Translations under genes and position numbers: made by a program
Notes under the pieces: generated by a model
What the model was told of the DNA's origin: nothing
What the model saw: only the letters and a program-made list of their open reading frames with translations
Databases searched by the model: none
Part shown: positions 15,911-24,284 of the stretch, in pieces
How the letters are laid out: each line of letters opens with the position of its first letter
Position numbering within the stretch: the stretch's first letter is position 1
Assembly (NCBI RefSeq): GCF_001282685.1
Contig: NZ_LN875035.1
Coordinates: 2,280,001-2,344,000, forward strand
DNA length: 64,000 nucleotides
Direction: 5' to 3'
From: Niameybacter massiliensis
Lineage (GTDB): Bacteria; Bacillota; Clostridia; Lachnospirales; Cellulosilyticaceae

Positions 15911-15939
15911 GTGGCAACTTTGTGGCAATACTGTGGCAA
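15911..15939 (-). promoter_or_regulatory. Three TTGCCAC direct repeats with 11-bp period
   Basis: On the minus strand TTGCCA(C) occurs at 15939-15933, 15928-15922 and 15917-15911, exactly one helical turn apart, about 75-100 bases upstream of the ABC ATPase start. Tandem half-sites at 10-11 bp are how OmpR/PhoB-type regulators bind, and such a regulator is encoded next door. No good -35/-10 pair accompanies it, which fits an activated promoter. The link is inferred. Confidence 0.6.
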
Positions 15940-15946
15940 ATCATAC

Positions 15947-16003
15947 ATAAAAAAGGTGCCTTTACCGTGGTTCTATAGTCTAGAACTTGGCAAAAGCACC
16001 TTA
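15947..16003 (-). terminator. Terminator of the response regulator gene
   Basis: A long hairpin: AAGGTGC with GCACCTT, TTTTGCC with GGTAAAG including wobbles, and GTTCTA with TAGAAC, then UUUUUU on the minus strand. Confidence 0.85.
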
Positions 16004-16015
16004 TCTTTCATTCAT

Positions 16016-16708
16016 TTAATCATTCCATCCAATACGGTATCCAAACCCCCATACCGTTTCAATAGATATTTTCCCTACCTCTTTTAACTTTTTGCGTAAT
16101 CGCTTTACTAAGTCATCTGCTGCCCTAGTATCTGTATCAAAATCAACTTTCCAAAGTTCTTTGAGCAGCTCTGCCTTACTTACAGCCTGATCTTGTTTAC
16201 GTACAAGAAAAGCAAGGAAATCAAATTCTGTAGGTGTCAACAAAATAGGTGTATCACCTATTGTAGCTGTACGAAGCTTAGTATTTAGAACAAGTGAACG
16301 ATAATATAGTGCTTCACTCTTTTGATGTCCTTGTTCAAGAATAAGCTCGTTTCTTCGAAATAATGCTTTAACACGCGCTACCAACTCAAGCGGTGAAAAG
16401 GGTTTGACAATATAGTCATCACTTCCTATTGTAATCCCTGTTACACGGTCTAATTCACTTGCCCTAGCTGAAACCATAATAATAGGTACACTACTCGTTT
16501 GACGCAAAAGTGCACAAAGACTTAATCCATCTATTCCCGGTAACATAATGTCTAAGATGATTAGGTCACATGGATTAGTCTGAAAGACTTCTAGCAAGCT
16601 TTCCCCACTTTCAAAGCATTCTACCACAAAACCTTCCTTTTCAAGGAAGCAACACATAAGCTCTGCGATATTTGGTTCATCATCTGCAATATAAATTTTC
16701 TTCTGCAT
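16016..16708 (-). CDS. OmpR/PhoB-family response regulator, no adjacent kinase
   Basis: A 230-residue two-domain regulator. The receiver has the acidic pair D9-D10, phosphoacceptor D53 in LIILDIMLPG and K102 in DDYIVKPFSP. The C-terminal winged helix-turn-helix (about 132-229) contains LTPTEFDFLAFLVR and ends with VWGFGYRIG, both hallmark OmpR-family strings. No histidine kinase gene follows or precedes it; the neighbours are the H-cluster protein and the Gld-type ABC operon. The 11-bp-spaced repeats between it and the ABC operon suggest that operon as a target, perhaps under a distant kinase. Confidence 0.93.
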   Translation of the reverse strand: MQKKIYIADDEPNIAELMCCFLEKEGFVVECFESGESLLEVFQTNPCDLIILDIMLPGIDGLSLCALLRQTSSVPIIMVSARASELDRVTGITIGSDDYIVKPFSPLELVARVKALFRRNELILEQGHQKSEALYYRSLVLNTKLRTATIGDTPILLTPTEFDFLAFLVRKQDQAVSKAELLKELWKVDFDTDTRAADDLVKRLRKKLKEVGKISIETVWGFGYRIGWND

Positions 16709-16800
16709 ACGCCACCCTCACTTACCGAAAAACTGTTAAGGATAGTGTAGCAATAATTTATTATTAAACTGTTATCAATTTTTAACAAAATTTAACTTTA

Positions 16801-18150
16801 TCATTCAAAACTACGTTCAAATAAGCTAGATTTAGCTTTTAAATCCTCCACACTATGAATGTCTAATTGTTCAAAAAGCCTTACTAATACTTCACTATGA
16901 ACAGGTATTTTTATAGCTGATTCATAAGCCACTTTATCTACAGCCTCTTTACCTATTTCTTTATTTACAATAGCTTTAGGCCCACCTACACAGCCACCAA
17001 TACATCCCATACCTTCTACAAAAGTAATATCGTTATTACTTTGTTCAAATTTATTTAAAAACTGTTTACAATTAGCAGCACCATCTATTTGAATCGCTTT
17101 AAAAAGTTCTTTCTTTTTAGGGAAAATTTCTTCTACGATTTCATATACAGCTTGTGAAACACCACCTGTATGTGCATAAAGTCTCCCACCTCTTGATGCA
17201 TAGTCAATGGTTGGTACACCTTCTAAAGTATGAACATCTATTTTAAAGGCGTCAAAGATTACCTCAACTTCTTGGAAAGTTAATACATAATCTACTGCAT
17301 CTGCTATATCTGGTTCCTTAGCCTCTGATTTCTTTGCAATACAAGGGCCTATAAAGACAACCTTTGCATCTGGATTAAGTTTTTTAATAATTCTTCCCAT
17401 CGCAACCATTGGAGAAACTGAAGGGCTTACATACTTCACTAAATCTTGATAAACCTTTCTAAGCATTGCTACCCATATTGGACAGCAACAAGAAGTAATC
17501 AGTAAATCATCTTTTGTCTTAACATGTTCACTAAATTCTAATGCTTCTTTCAAACTTAGTACATCAGCAGCTACTGCAACCTCCATCATATCCGTAAAAC
17601 CTATTTTAATAAACGCCTCTCTGAGCTGATCGAGAGACACTTGTTCTCCAAACTGCCCTGCAATGGCTGGTGCTACTATTGCAATCACTTTTTCACCTGT
17701 TTTTAATAATTCATAAAGTGGCAAGAATTGTTTCAAATCCATGTAATTACCTTTGTCACAGACGGTTACACAACGTCCACAATTCATACAAAGCTCAGGA
17801 TCAATCCATTTATCACCACTATCAGGATCTTTCATAATAGCGGAAAAAGGACATACACTTTGGCATTTAGATTGGCCTTCTATACATTCACAATCTTCAC
17901 CACAATGATGTACCTTTTGAACAATTTTTGTATAAACTTGATTTTTAGTAATAGCATCTGCTATTTCATAAGTAAATGCATCGGGATTTAGCGTATTAAT
18001 ATCTATACCACACAATGCAGCCAAAACTTCTCTTCCTTGTTGATCATCTTCAAACTCTTCTTTAAGCATTTGATCAACTGTTTCCTTAAAATCACCTTCT
18101 GCGTAAGCTTCAATTAATCGTTTAAAAAGTGGATAATAATTTTCTTTCAT
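16801..18150 (-). CDS. Ferredoxin/[FeFe]-hydrogenase-like H-cluster protein
   Basis: A 449-residue iron-sulfur protein. Residues 83-131 hold two cysteine clusters (C83, C87, C89, C96, C100; then C121, C124, C127, C131) suited to two 4Fe-4S centres. The C-terminal domain shows the three H-cluster signatures: TSCCCPIW (219-226), GPCIAKKSE (268-276) and EGMGCIGGCVGGP (379-391). It lacks the long N-terminal domains of classical HydA1. The L1 motif has three consecutive cysteines instead of TSCCP, and L2 has IGPC in place of MPC, so it belongs to a divergent group (B- or sensory-type). Hydrogen turnover or redox sensing are both possible. No maturase gene is nearby. A HydA fold is certain; activity is not. 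Confidence 0.85.
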   Translation of the reverse strand: MKENYYPLFKRLIEAYAEGDFKETVDQMLKEEFEDDQQGREVLAALCGIDINTLNPDAFTYEIADAITKNQVYTKIVQKVHHCGEDCECIEGQSKCQSVCPFSAIMKDPDSGDKWIDPELCMNCGRCVTVCDKGNYMDLKQFLPLYELLKTGEKVIAIVAPAIAGQFGEQVSLDQLREAFIKIGFTDMMEVAVAADVLSLKEALEFSEHVKTKDDLLITSCCCPIWVAMLRKVYQDLVKYVSPSVSPMVAMGRIIKKLNPDAKVVFIGPCIAKKSEAKEPDIADAVDYVLTFQEVEVIFDAFKIDVHTLEGVPTIDYASRGGRLYAHTGGVSQAVYEIVEEIFPKKKELFKAIQIDGAANCKQFLNKFEQSNNDITFVEGMGCIGGCVGGPKAIVNKEIGKEAVDKVAYESAIKIPVHSEVLVRLFEQLDIHSVEDLKAKSSLFERSFE

Positions 18151-18239
18151 CAGAATAACTCCCTTCCATTATGCATCTATAGCTTACTGGCATTTTGAGT
18201 TATTTATAACCTATTTATCACACTTCTATTCATTTCTAA

Positions 18240-18941
18240 CTAAATTTTAACAGGTACAGGCTGACCGAGCACTAAGGTATCTGGCGTTACTTGACAATCG
18301 TAAGCCAAAATCTGTACTCCCTTTCTACTTACTTCGGCTACAGCATCTGCAAAAGCCGCATGAGTTATGCGATTAGGTGTAAAGTAAAGTACGCCTTCCA
18401 TTTGGATCACAAAGACTACATAAGCCTTATAACCTTTTTCGGATGCATCCATCAGCTCATATAAATGCTTTTTCCCACGTTCTGTAGGTGCATCTGGAAA
18501 ACGCACAATACCATCTTCTTCAAGGGTTACCCCTTTAACTTCTACAAAAGCACGCTCTACCTCCGTTTCAAGGTATACATCAAATCTAGATTCTTTATAT
18601 GTCTTTTCTGGTCGTATTAAAGTGATTGTTCCCTCAAGACCCGGGAGACATAGTGAACCATTTTGTAATGCTTCATAGACTACTTTATTGGGTGCTTGTG
18701 AATCCATATTGATTAAGCGTTCTCCTTTTTGAACTGCGATAAGAGAATAAGCTGTCTTACGATTTGGATTATCACTATGCTCTAGATAAACTGTAACCCC
18801 TGGAATAAGTAATTCTTTACAACGTCCTGTATTTTTAACATGGACCTTTACTTCTTGCCCCTCTATTTCACAATAGGCAATAAAACGGTTGGGACGACTT
18901 ATAAAAGTTGCCTTCATACAATTTAAATATTTCATTTTCAT
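18240..18941 (-). CDS. sfsA: SfsA family DNA/RNA nuclease-like protein
   Basis: A 233-residue SfsA family protein. Diagnostic strings are FISRPNRFIAYCEIEG (N-terminal OB-like part), HVKNTGRCKELLIPG (35-49), ESRFDVYLE, AFVEVKGVTLE and PDAPTERGKKHL. The E-V-K and the preceding D form a PD-(D/E)XK nuclease-like site. E. coli SfsA was first named as a sugar fermentation stimulation protein and binds DNA. The ribosome binding site is weak (TTAGAG); an ATG two codons downstream is an alternative start. It appears to be a single-gene unit. Confidence 0.93.
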   Translation of the reverse strand: MKMKYLNCMKATFISRPNRFIAYCEIEGQEVKVHVKNTGRCKELLIPGVTVYLEHSDNPNRKTAYSLIAVQKGERLINMDSQAPNKVVYEALQNGSLCLPGLEGTITLIRPEKTYKESRFDVYLETEVERAFVEVKGVTLEEDGIVRFPDAPTERGKKHLYELMDASEKGYKAYVVFVIQMEGVLYFTPNRITHAAFADAVAEVSRKGVQILAYDCQVTPDTLVLGQPVPVKI

Positions 18942-19090
18942 TCTCTAACTTTCTATTTATATTTTACTGATTTTATTTGTTCTTTGTTTGTCTATTAGGC
19001 TATTATTTCCTATTAATCTACTTTATTGCCAAAATAGTTCCTATCAACTTTTATCCTCTCTAAAAAGTTGACTTGCCTTGAATATAGCAA

Positions 19091-19119
19091 AAAGGGGATG
19101 TTTTTTCAACATCCCCCTT
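19091..19119 (-). terminator. Terminator of the MATE gene
   Basis: GGGGATGTT pairs with AACATCCCC around a 5-nt loop, then five U residues on the minus strand, immediately after the stop codon. Confidence 0.93.
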
Positions 19120-20484
19120 TTATTTAATTTTTTCTCTATAAAGTTTGTTACGTTTTACTAAATAAATTAAAATCCCTACGATCACAATACCTTTTAGAAT
19201 ACTACTAATCGTAATGCTCCACCATACCCCATCTATTCCTAAAACATCCGGTCTTGATAAAATATAAGCCATAGGAATACGTGCACCCGTTAGTATAATA
19301 CCCATAATTGATGGAATATACGTTCTACCAAGTCCATTAAATAAACCTGTTGTTGTAATTTCAATGCACATAAACAACTGTGAGTAACCTAATATACGCA
19401 AGTATACTTCTCCTCCAGCAATAGCATCAGCTTCTGGAATAAAGATTTTAAATAAGCTTCCTCCAAAGCCTACAAGTAAAATCGTTGCAAAAATACCAAG
19501 CACAATAGATAAACCTATTGTAATGCGGTATCCTTTTTCAATTCGATCATACTTATCTGCACCATAATTTTGTCCCGTGAAGGTACCAAGAGCAGTAGAT
19601 AGCCCACCTGCCGTCATCCAAGAGATGGCTTCAATCTGAGAACCCACTTTTTGAACTGCAATCGGCACAGGTCCAAATACTGCAACAATACGTCCAATAA
19701 CCATCGCAAATACAGTAAAGAGTCCACTTTGCATTGCTGCTGGGAATCCGATTACACATAATGTTTTAATTGCTTGCCAATCAACTTTTGCAAAAAGATT
19801 AATATGTAAGTAACTTTCTTTCCTTCTTGCCAGTACAATGATAAAACCTACTGTTACCACAATTTGTGCAGCAACTGTAGCAAGTGCAGCACCTAATACA
19901 CCCATTGCTGGAATAGGACCAAATCCTAAAATTAAAAGGGGGTCAAAAATCATATTAAAAACAAGCCCAATCGTATTTAAGATAAATGGTGTCTTACTAT
20001 CTCCAAGTCCATTAAAAATAGATGTAAAGACTGGATTCATAAAGTAAAATACCATCCCTAATGCCATAACAATTAAATAGGTTTTAGACATTTCAATAAT
20101 ATGTGCATCACCTAAATTAAAGAAACTAATAAGAGGGTCCACCAATATTAATAAAGCAATACCATATAATATAGCAAGTACACAGTTGAGTTGTGTTGCA
20201 CTTGTAATAAAGGATTTTGTTCCTTCTATATCTTTTTCCCCTATACTTTGAGCAACTTTAATCTCTGCTCCTACTTTTGAAATCATAATAAATGCCATTG
20301 CAAGCCAAGTAAAGAAACCTGCTGTTCCTACTGCTGCTACTGCACTACTTCCCACACGACCGATCCAAATCATATCCGTCATGTTATAAGCCATTTGAAT
20401 AAATGATGTCCCCATAATAGGAAGGGCTAGCTTAATAAGCTTACCAACCATATGGCCTTCGGTTAAGTCAATTCTTCTCTCCAT
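19120..20484 (-). CDS. MATE family multidrug/Na+ antiporter
   Basis: About 454 residues with the twelve hydrophobic segments of the MATE fold, arranged as two six-helix halves, each beginning with a similar stretch (LIKLALPIMGTSFIQMAYN in the first half, LCVIGFPAAMQSGLF in the second). Such proteins exchange Na+ or H+ for cationic drugs or metabolites in the cytoplasmic membrane. The ATG at 20484 (MERRIDLTEGHM) follows AGAGGAAG at proper spacing; the upstream ATG at 20520 lies in a hairpin and lacks a site. It diverges from cfa across about 215 bases. Confidence 0.93.
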   Translation of the reverse strand: MERRIDLTEGHMVGKLIKLALPIMGTSFIQMAYNMTDMIWIGRVGSSAVAAVGTAGFFTWLAMAFIMISKVGAEIKVAQSIGEKDIEGTKSFITSATQLNCVLAILYGIALLILVDPLISFFNLGDAHIIEMSKTYLIVMALGMVFYFMNPVFTSIFNGLGDSKTPFILNTIGLVFNMIFDPLLILGFGPIPAMGVLGAALATVAAQIVVTVGFIIVLARRKESYLHINLFAKVDWQAIKTLCVIGFPAAMQSGLFTVFAMVIGRIVAVFGPVPIAVQKVGSQIEAISWMTAGGLSTALGTFTGQNYGADKYDRIEKGYRITIGLSIVLGIFATILLVGFGGSLFKIFIPEADAIAGGEVYLRILGYSQLFMCIEITTTGLFNGLGRTYIPSIMGIILTGARIPMAYILSRPDVLGIDGVWWSITISSILKGIVIVGILIYLVKRNKLYREKIK

Positions 20485-20507
20485 AATCTTCCTCTTTCTC
20501 ATACTAA

Positions 20508-20544
20508 GAGGCTGTCGCACATTGATCCTAAATGCGGCAGCCTC
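20508..20544 (+). terminator. Terminator-like hairpin between the MATE gene and cfa
   Basis: GAGGCTGTCGCA (20508-20519) pairs with TGCGGCAGCCTC (20533-20544), with one G-U pair on the plus strand (an A-C mismatch on the minus), followed by TCTCTTTT. In plus orientation it looks like a terminator although no plus-strand gene lies upstream; in minus orientation it would be the MATE leader. Confidence 0.5.
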
Positions 20545-20700
20545 TCTCTTTTATTTCATTATATATAAATATACTTCATTAGTAAACTTTTTTATTTTAT
20601 TACTGCATAACATTATATCTATCTTCAATAACAAGTCTATCTATGTAAGCATGAAATCTCCTATTCTCGGTCATACTTTCTAGATGAAGGAGGAATCAAC

Positions 20701-21876
20701 ATGCAAAAAGCACCGATTAAAGAACTTATTTCTAACTTTAAAGGTATTAACTTTACACTACAATTTTGGGATGGTGAATGTGTACAAGTAGGGAATACCC
20801 CTTCAGACTTTAAAGTCATTTTAAAAGAACCTATCCATACATTAGACTTTATACGTAGTTATACATTAGCTTTTGGTGAAGCCTATATGAATGGTAACTT
20901 AGAAATAGAAGGTAACTTGTATGAGGCTTTAGATGCTATTCTAAAATTCAAAAACCATTTCCATACTCATTTTCATCTTCTACCTGAACTTTTTCATACC
21001 TCTACTTCTGCTTCCCATCAAAAGAAACAAGTAAGTAGCCACTATGATTTAGGAAATGACTTTTATAAACTTTGGCTAGATGAGACTATGAGCTATTCTT
21101 GTGCCTATTTTAAATCATCAACGGATACACTCTATGAGGCTCAAATGAATAAAATCCATCACATTCTTTCTAAATTGAATCTTCAAAAAGGGCAATCTCT
21201 TTTGGATATTGGATGTGGCTGGGGACATTTACTTATTGAAGCAGCCAAACTTTATAAAGTCCATGGTGTAGGTATTACACTCAGTCAAGAGCAATATGAT
21301 GGTTTCAATGCACGTATTCAAGCAGAGAACTTACAAGATTATCTTGAAGTTAAACTTATGGACTATAGAGAACTTGCAAATTCAGATTTACGCTTTGATC
21401 GTATTGTAAGCGTAGGTATGCTAGAACATGTAGGCCGCAATCACTATAAACTTTTCCTGAGTTGTATTGATCATGTATTAAAAGATGGTGGACTTGTGTT
21501 ACTCCACTACATCAGTAGCCAAATTGAATCCCCTGGTGATGCCTGGATTAAAAAATATATTTTTCCTGGTGGGGTCATTCCTAGCTTACGTGAAATTGTT
21601 AGTCTACTCCCTAATTATCACGACTATATCATTGATATAGAAAGTCTACGTCGTCACTATACACAAACGCTCCTTATGTGGGCAGATAACTTTGAAAATG
21701 CCCTCCCACAAGTGCATAAAATGTTTGGCGAAAAATTTATTCGCATGTGGCGTATGTATCTTGCCTCATGTGCAGCATGCTTCAATAACGGTGTTGTAGA
21801 TTTACATCAAATTCTCTTTACTAAAGGTGTCAACAATGAACTTCCAATGACTCGTGACTATCTGTATACTAAGTAA
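20701..21876 (+). CDS. cfa: Cyclopropane-fatty-acyl-phospholipid synthase
   Basis: A 391-residue S-adenosylmethionine-dependent enzyme that adds a methylene bridge to unsaturated acyl chains of membrane phospholipids. The SAM site is LLDIGCGWG (167-175); the preceding VSSHYDLGNDFY (111-122) and SYSCAYF (131-137) are family signatures, as are VGMLEHVGRNHY and WIKKYIFPGG. The length matches E. coli Cfa. The ATG follows AGGAGG by seven bases. It is the only protein gene on the plus strand and is transcribed alone, ending in a strong terminator. Membrane adaptation to stress is the usual role. Confidence 0.96.
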   Translation: MQKAPIKELISNFKGINFTLQFWDGECVQVGNTPSDFKVILKEPIHTLDFIRSYTLAFGEAYMNGNLEIEGNLYEALDAILKFKNHFHTHFHLLPELFHTSTSASHQKKQVSSHYDLGNDFYKLWLDETMSYSCAYFKSSTDTLYEAQMNKIHHILSKLNLQKGQSLLDIGCGWGHLLIEAAKLYKVHGVGITLSQEQYDGFNARIQAENLQDYLEVKLMDYRELANSDLRFDRIVSVGMLEHVGRNHYKLFLSCIDHVLKDGGLVLLHYISSQIESPGDAWIKKYIFPGGVIPSLREIVSLLPNYHDYIIDIESLRRHYTQTLLMWADNFENALPQVHKMFGEKFIRMWRMYLASCAACFNNGVVDLHQILFTKGVNNELPMTRDYLYTK

Positions 21877-21890
21877 ATACGTAACAAAGT

Positions 21891-21921
21891 AAAAAGCTAA
21901 CACACTGGGTGTTAGCTTTTT
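21891..21921. terminator. Bidirectional terminator between cfa and the lipoprotein gene
   Basis: A perfect 13-bp stem, AAAAAGCTAACAC with GTGTTAGCTTTTT, loop of five. It gives a U-run on either strand and serves both convergent genes. Confidence 0.92.
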
Positions 21922-21969
21922 ACTTTATATAATTTAAAGATTGTTTCTCCAGTCTATACTATATACGTC

Positions 21970-22530
21970 CTAGTTATTAACCTTAGCTTGTCCAGCAGAA
22001 ATCTTAGTTACTTCTGTTACATTTAGAACTGGGAAGGCTTCTTCCTCATCTTCAGTTGGTTCTCCAACGCCAATGGTACCTACAACCCTTACCCACGTAT
22101 CATCTACTGGCCATTCACCATCATAAGTGGTATCTAATCCTACATAAATTTCATGTGCATGGTCATCGTGTCCCATATCATAGAGACGAATGACCGTATA
22201 ACGTCCTGGATCCATTTCTTTTACCATGCCTTCATACTGCAATGTAGTACCAACATATTGATCGAGATCCATATAAATTTTATCCATATCATTTACAAAG
22301 TTCTCATCACCTATCACATAATCTACACCTTCTGGTGCTTGATTATCATTAAGATATGGTTTTTCACTTGATGTATTTGAAGTGTCTTCATCAGTTGTGC
22401 TTTCTACTGTATCTGAAACTTGTCCTTGTTGCTGTATAGGTTTAAGATCTGCTTGATTGTTGCCACACCCTACGAAGAAAACACAGGCAGCTAATCCTAT
22501 GCCCTTTAACATATGGCTCATTTTAAGCAT
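21970..22530 (-). CDS. Lipoprotein of unknown function, OB-like fold possible
   Basis: About 186 residues from ATG 22530 (MLKMSHMLKGIGLAACVFFVGCGNN). The signal peptide ends in the lipobox FVGC, so the mature protein is lipid-anchored with a Gln/Thr/Asp/Ser-rich linker. The C-terminal half (VGTTLQYEGMVKEMD, then TVIRLYDM, then DTWVRVVGTIGVG and FPVLNVTEVTKI) resembles lipoproteins with small beta-barrel domains; the assignment is loose. The start is chosen because GAGG precedes it by six bases; frame-compatible ATGs upstream overlap a small gene. It overlaps that 50-aa gene by eight bases. Confidence 0.75.
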   Translation of the reverse strand: MLKMSHMLKGIGLAACVFFVGCGNNQADLKPIQQQGQVSDTVESTTDEDTSNTSSEKPYLNDNQAPEGVDYVIGDENFVNDMDKIYMDLDQYVGTTLQYEGMVKEMDPGRYTVIRLYDMGHDDHAHEIYVGLDTTYDGEWPVDDTWVRVVGTIGVGEPTEDEEEAFPVLNVTEVTKISAGQAKVNN

Positions 22531-22675
22531 GATCGTCCTCACTTTTGACTGCTTCTTGTTCACGCTCTTCTTTTCTAGTCTTTTGAATAAAAGCACCTAA
22601 TTTTTTAAACGCCTCATCGTATGTAATCGGTTCTACTGTCTCCGGTTGAACTGTTTTTTCATTTTCTTGATTCAT
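22523..22675 (-). CDS. Small acidic protein, 50 aa, unknown function
   Basis: A 50-codon ORF starting MNQENEKTVQPETVEPITYD and ending KSEDDHA. AAGGAG lies eight bases before the ATG, and the stop overlaps the lipoprotein start by eight bases, which suggests translational coupling. The protein is highly charged and soluble, with a central helix (YDEAFKKLGAFIQKTRKEER) and no signal or membrane segment. I do not recognise a family. The RBS and overlap make it a probable real gene, though short. Confidence 0.6.
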   Translation of the reverse strand: MNQENEKTVQPETVEPITYDEAFKKLGAFIQKTRKEEREQEAVKSEDDHA

Positions 22676-22707
22676 TTTAATAACTCCTTTCAAAAAGCTT
22701 CTCTTAT

Positions 22708-22736
22708 ACTATACCTTGTCTCATTCTTTTTGTATA
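22708..22736 (-). promoter_or_regulatory. Possible promoter of the small protein/lipoprotein pair
   Basis: TATACA (22736-22731), 17 bp, TATAGT (22713-22708). The boxes lie in an inverted repeat (ATACTATAC at 22707-22715, GTATAGTA at 22732-22739), which could also be an operator. Confidence 0.4.
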
Positions 22737-22767
22737 GTAGAACCTCAATATGTCTTCTATTTAATAA

Positions 22768-22866
22768 GTGGAGAGCTACATAAGAATACTCTCAAAACTT
22801 GTTTTAGAAGGTGCGCATGAATATTCTAAAACACTGTCTAGAGAGTAGCCCCACATAGCCCTCCAC
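22768..22866 (-). other. Three-tier palindromic stem-loop between two minus-strand units
   Basis: Nested helices: GTGGAGAGCTA with TAGCCCTCCAC (22768-22778, 22856-22866), TACTCTC with GAGAGTA (22787-22793, 22841-22847) and TGTTTTAGAA with TTCTAAAACA (22800-22809, 22824-22833). The single outer mismatch becomes a G-U pair on the minus strand. No U-run follows. It could be a 3' UTR structure of the radical SAM gene, a small RNA or a MITE-like element. Confidence 0.55.
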
Positions 22867-22877
22867 ATTATTCCCAT

Positions 22878-24260
22878 CTATTTTACTTTTTGTTTTGCAG
22901 CTTCTCTCGCCGCCTTTTGTTGTATATTTTCCGCCCATAATGGCTCTGCTCGTTGTGCCCATATCTCACCATACTCTTTTGTCTTTGCTGCCAGCTCCTC
23001 TACATCTTCTGGCTGAATATACTCTGTGGATTTGGCACCAGCATTTTTAACCATTTCTGCAATTTTTGGTGAGTTATCTAATATAGGACATGGTCTAAAT
23101 TGGTTACAATTAAACGGTTGATTTTTTTGATATTCCATAAAAAGTGGCTGACCTAAAGCTTCAATAAGTGATACCTCTTTAATATTTGCATTGGAATAAT
23201 GACAAAATACACATGGTTCTACATCCCCATTAGCATTAATATGACAGTATCTTCTTCCACCCGCTACACAGCCTCCAACATATTCTGCATCATGCCAGAA
23301 ATCCATATTGAAGATGGCTTTTTCCCCTCTCCACTCACGAATGGTACGATAAAGCTGTTCCCTTTGATCCGGTGTTGCCATTAATGATGTATCTGTACCA
23401 CATCCAATAGGCATAAAAGTAAAATACCAAGAGAAATAAGCCCCTTTATCAATCATAAGGTCAATAAATGCATCTGATAGTACACTTTCGCTATTCTGAT
23501 TGGTAAAGCATGTTGAGAATCCAAAAGGTACACGATGCCTCTTCATCACATCCATTGCACGCATAATGTCTTTCCAAGACCCTTCGCCACGTCTACCATC
23601 TGTGGCGTCATCAAAACCTTCTACGCTAATCGTTGGCACAATATTCCCAAGCCTACAAAAATCTTCACAAAGTGCATCATCAATTAAAGTTCCATTCGTA
23701 AACATCATAAAGACACAGTCATTATGTTTTTCAGCTAAACGTAGTATATCTTTTTTACGTACAAGAGGTTCTCCTCCTGTCATAATATAGAAATAAATAC
23801 CTAAGTCTTTACCTTGTGTAAATAAATCATCTAATTCATCGTAACTTAAATTCAATGCTTTATTATAATCAGCTGCCCAACATCCAATACACTTCTTATT
23901 GCATGCTGTTGTGGGGTCAATAAGTATTGTAAATGGAATATCATGACCATATTTCTTACGATTTTTTTCTAGCTCTTCCCATCCTTTGATTGAACTATTT
24001 AATAAAAAATTAGTGAATACAGTTTCTAATATATGTGGATTCACTTCTGTTGCTAGCCTAGACATAAGCTGTATCCAATTATTATCTTCTTCACTAAGGA
24101 GTTCCTCTAGTACATCATAGATTTCTGTGTAGTAGGACTTTGTATCCACTTTACGTACAAGCTTTAAAATATTTGACAAGTTTTCTTCTGGATTCTTTCT
24201 TAAATAATGAATCATTTGCTTTAAAATTGTCTTTTCTACTTGATATTTTACATTGAGCAT
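22878..24260 (-). CDS. Radical SAM protein with SPASM-like C-terminal cysteines
   Basis: A 460-residue radical S-adenosylmethionine enzyme. The SAM cluster motif is C120-NKK-C124-IG-C127, in a context DPTTACNKKCIGCWAADYNK, followed by the GGEPLV motif (about 162-167). A second cysteine set toward the C-terminus (C-VAGGRRY-C, then NGDVEPCVFC, then FRPC) is SPASM/twitch-like and would hold an auxiliary 4Fe-4S cluster. The N-terminal 110 residues form a helical extension. Enzymes of this layout often modify peptides or lipids; no precursor peptide gene is adjacent, so the substrate is unknown. An MntP-like membrane protein gene lies 24 bases upstream and is probably co-transcribed. Confidence 0.88.
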   Translation of the reverse strand: MLNVKYQVEKTILKQMIHYLRKNPEENLSNILKLVRKVDTKSYYTEIYDVLEELLSEEDNNWIQLMSRLATEVNPHILETVFTNFLLNSSIKGWEELEKNRKKYGHDIPFTILIDPTTACNKKCIGCWAADYNKALNLSYDELDDLFTQGKDLGIYFYIMTGGEPLVRKKDILRLAEKHNDCVFMMFTNGTLIDDALCEDFCRLGNIVPTISVEGFDDATDGRRGEGSWKDIMRAMDVMKRHRVPFGFSTCFTNQNSESVLSDAFIDLMIDKGAYFSWYFTFMPIGCGTDTSLMATPDQREQLYRTIREWRGEKAIFNMDFWHDAEYVGGCVAGGRRYCHINANGDVEPCVFCHYSNANIKEVSLIEALGQPLFMEYQKNQPFNCNQFRPCPILDNSPKIAEMVKNAGAKSTEYIQPEDVEELAAKTKEYGEIWAQRAEPLWAENIQQKAAREAAKQKVK

Positions 24261-24284
24261 AAAATACGCCTCCCAAAAATAGTT

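Noticed and set aside
16720-16800. Repeated AAACTGTTA as a regulatory site
   Set aside because: Two imperfect copies with irregular spacing in AT-rich DNA; too weak to call.
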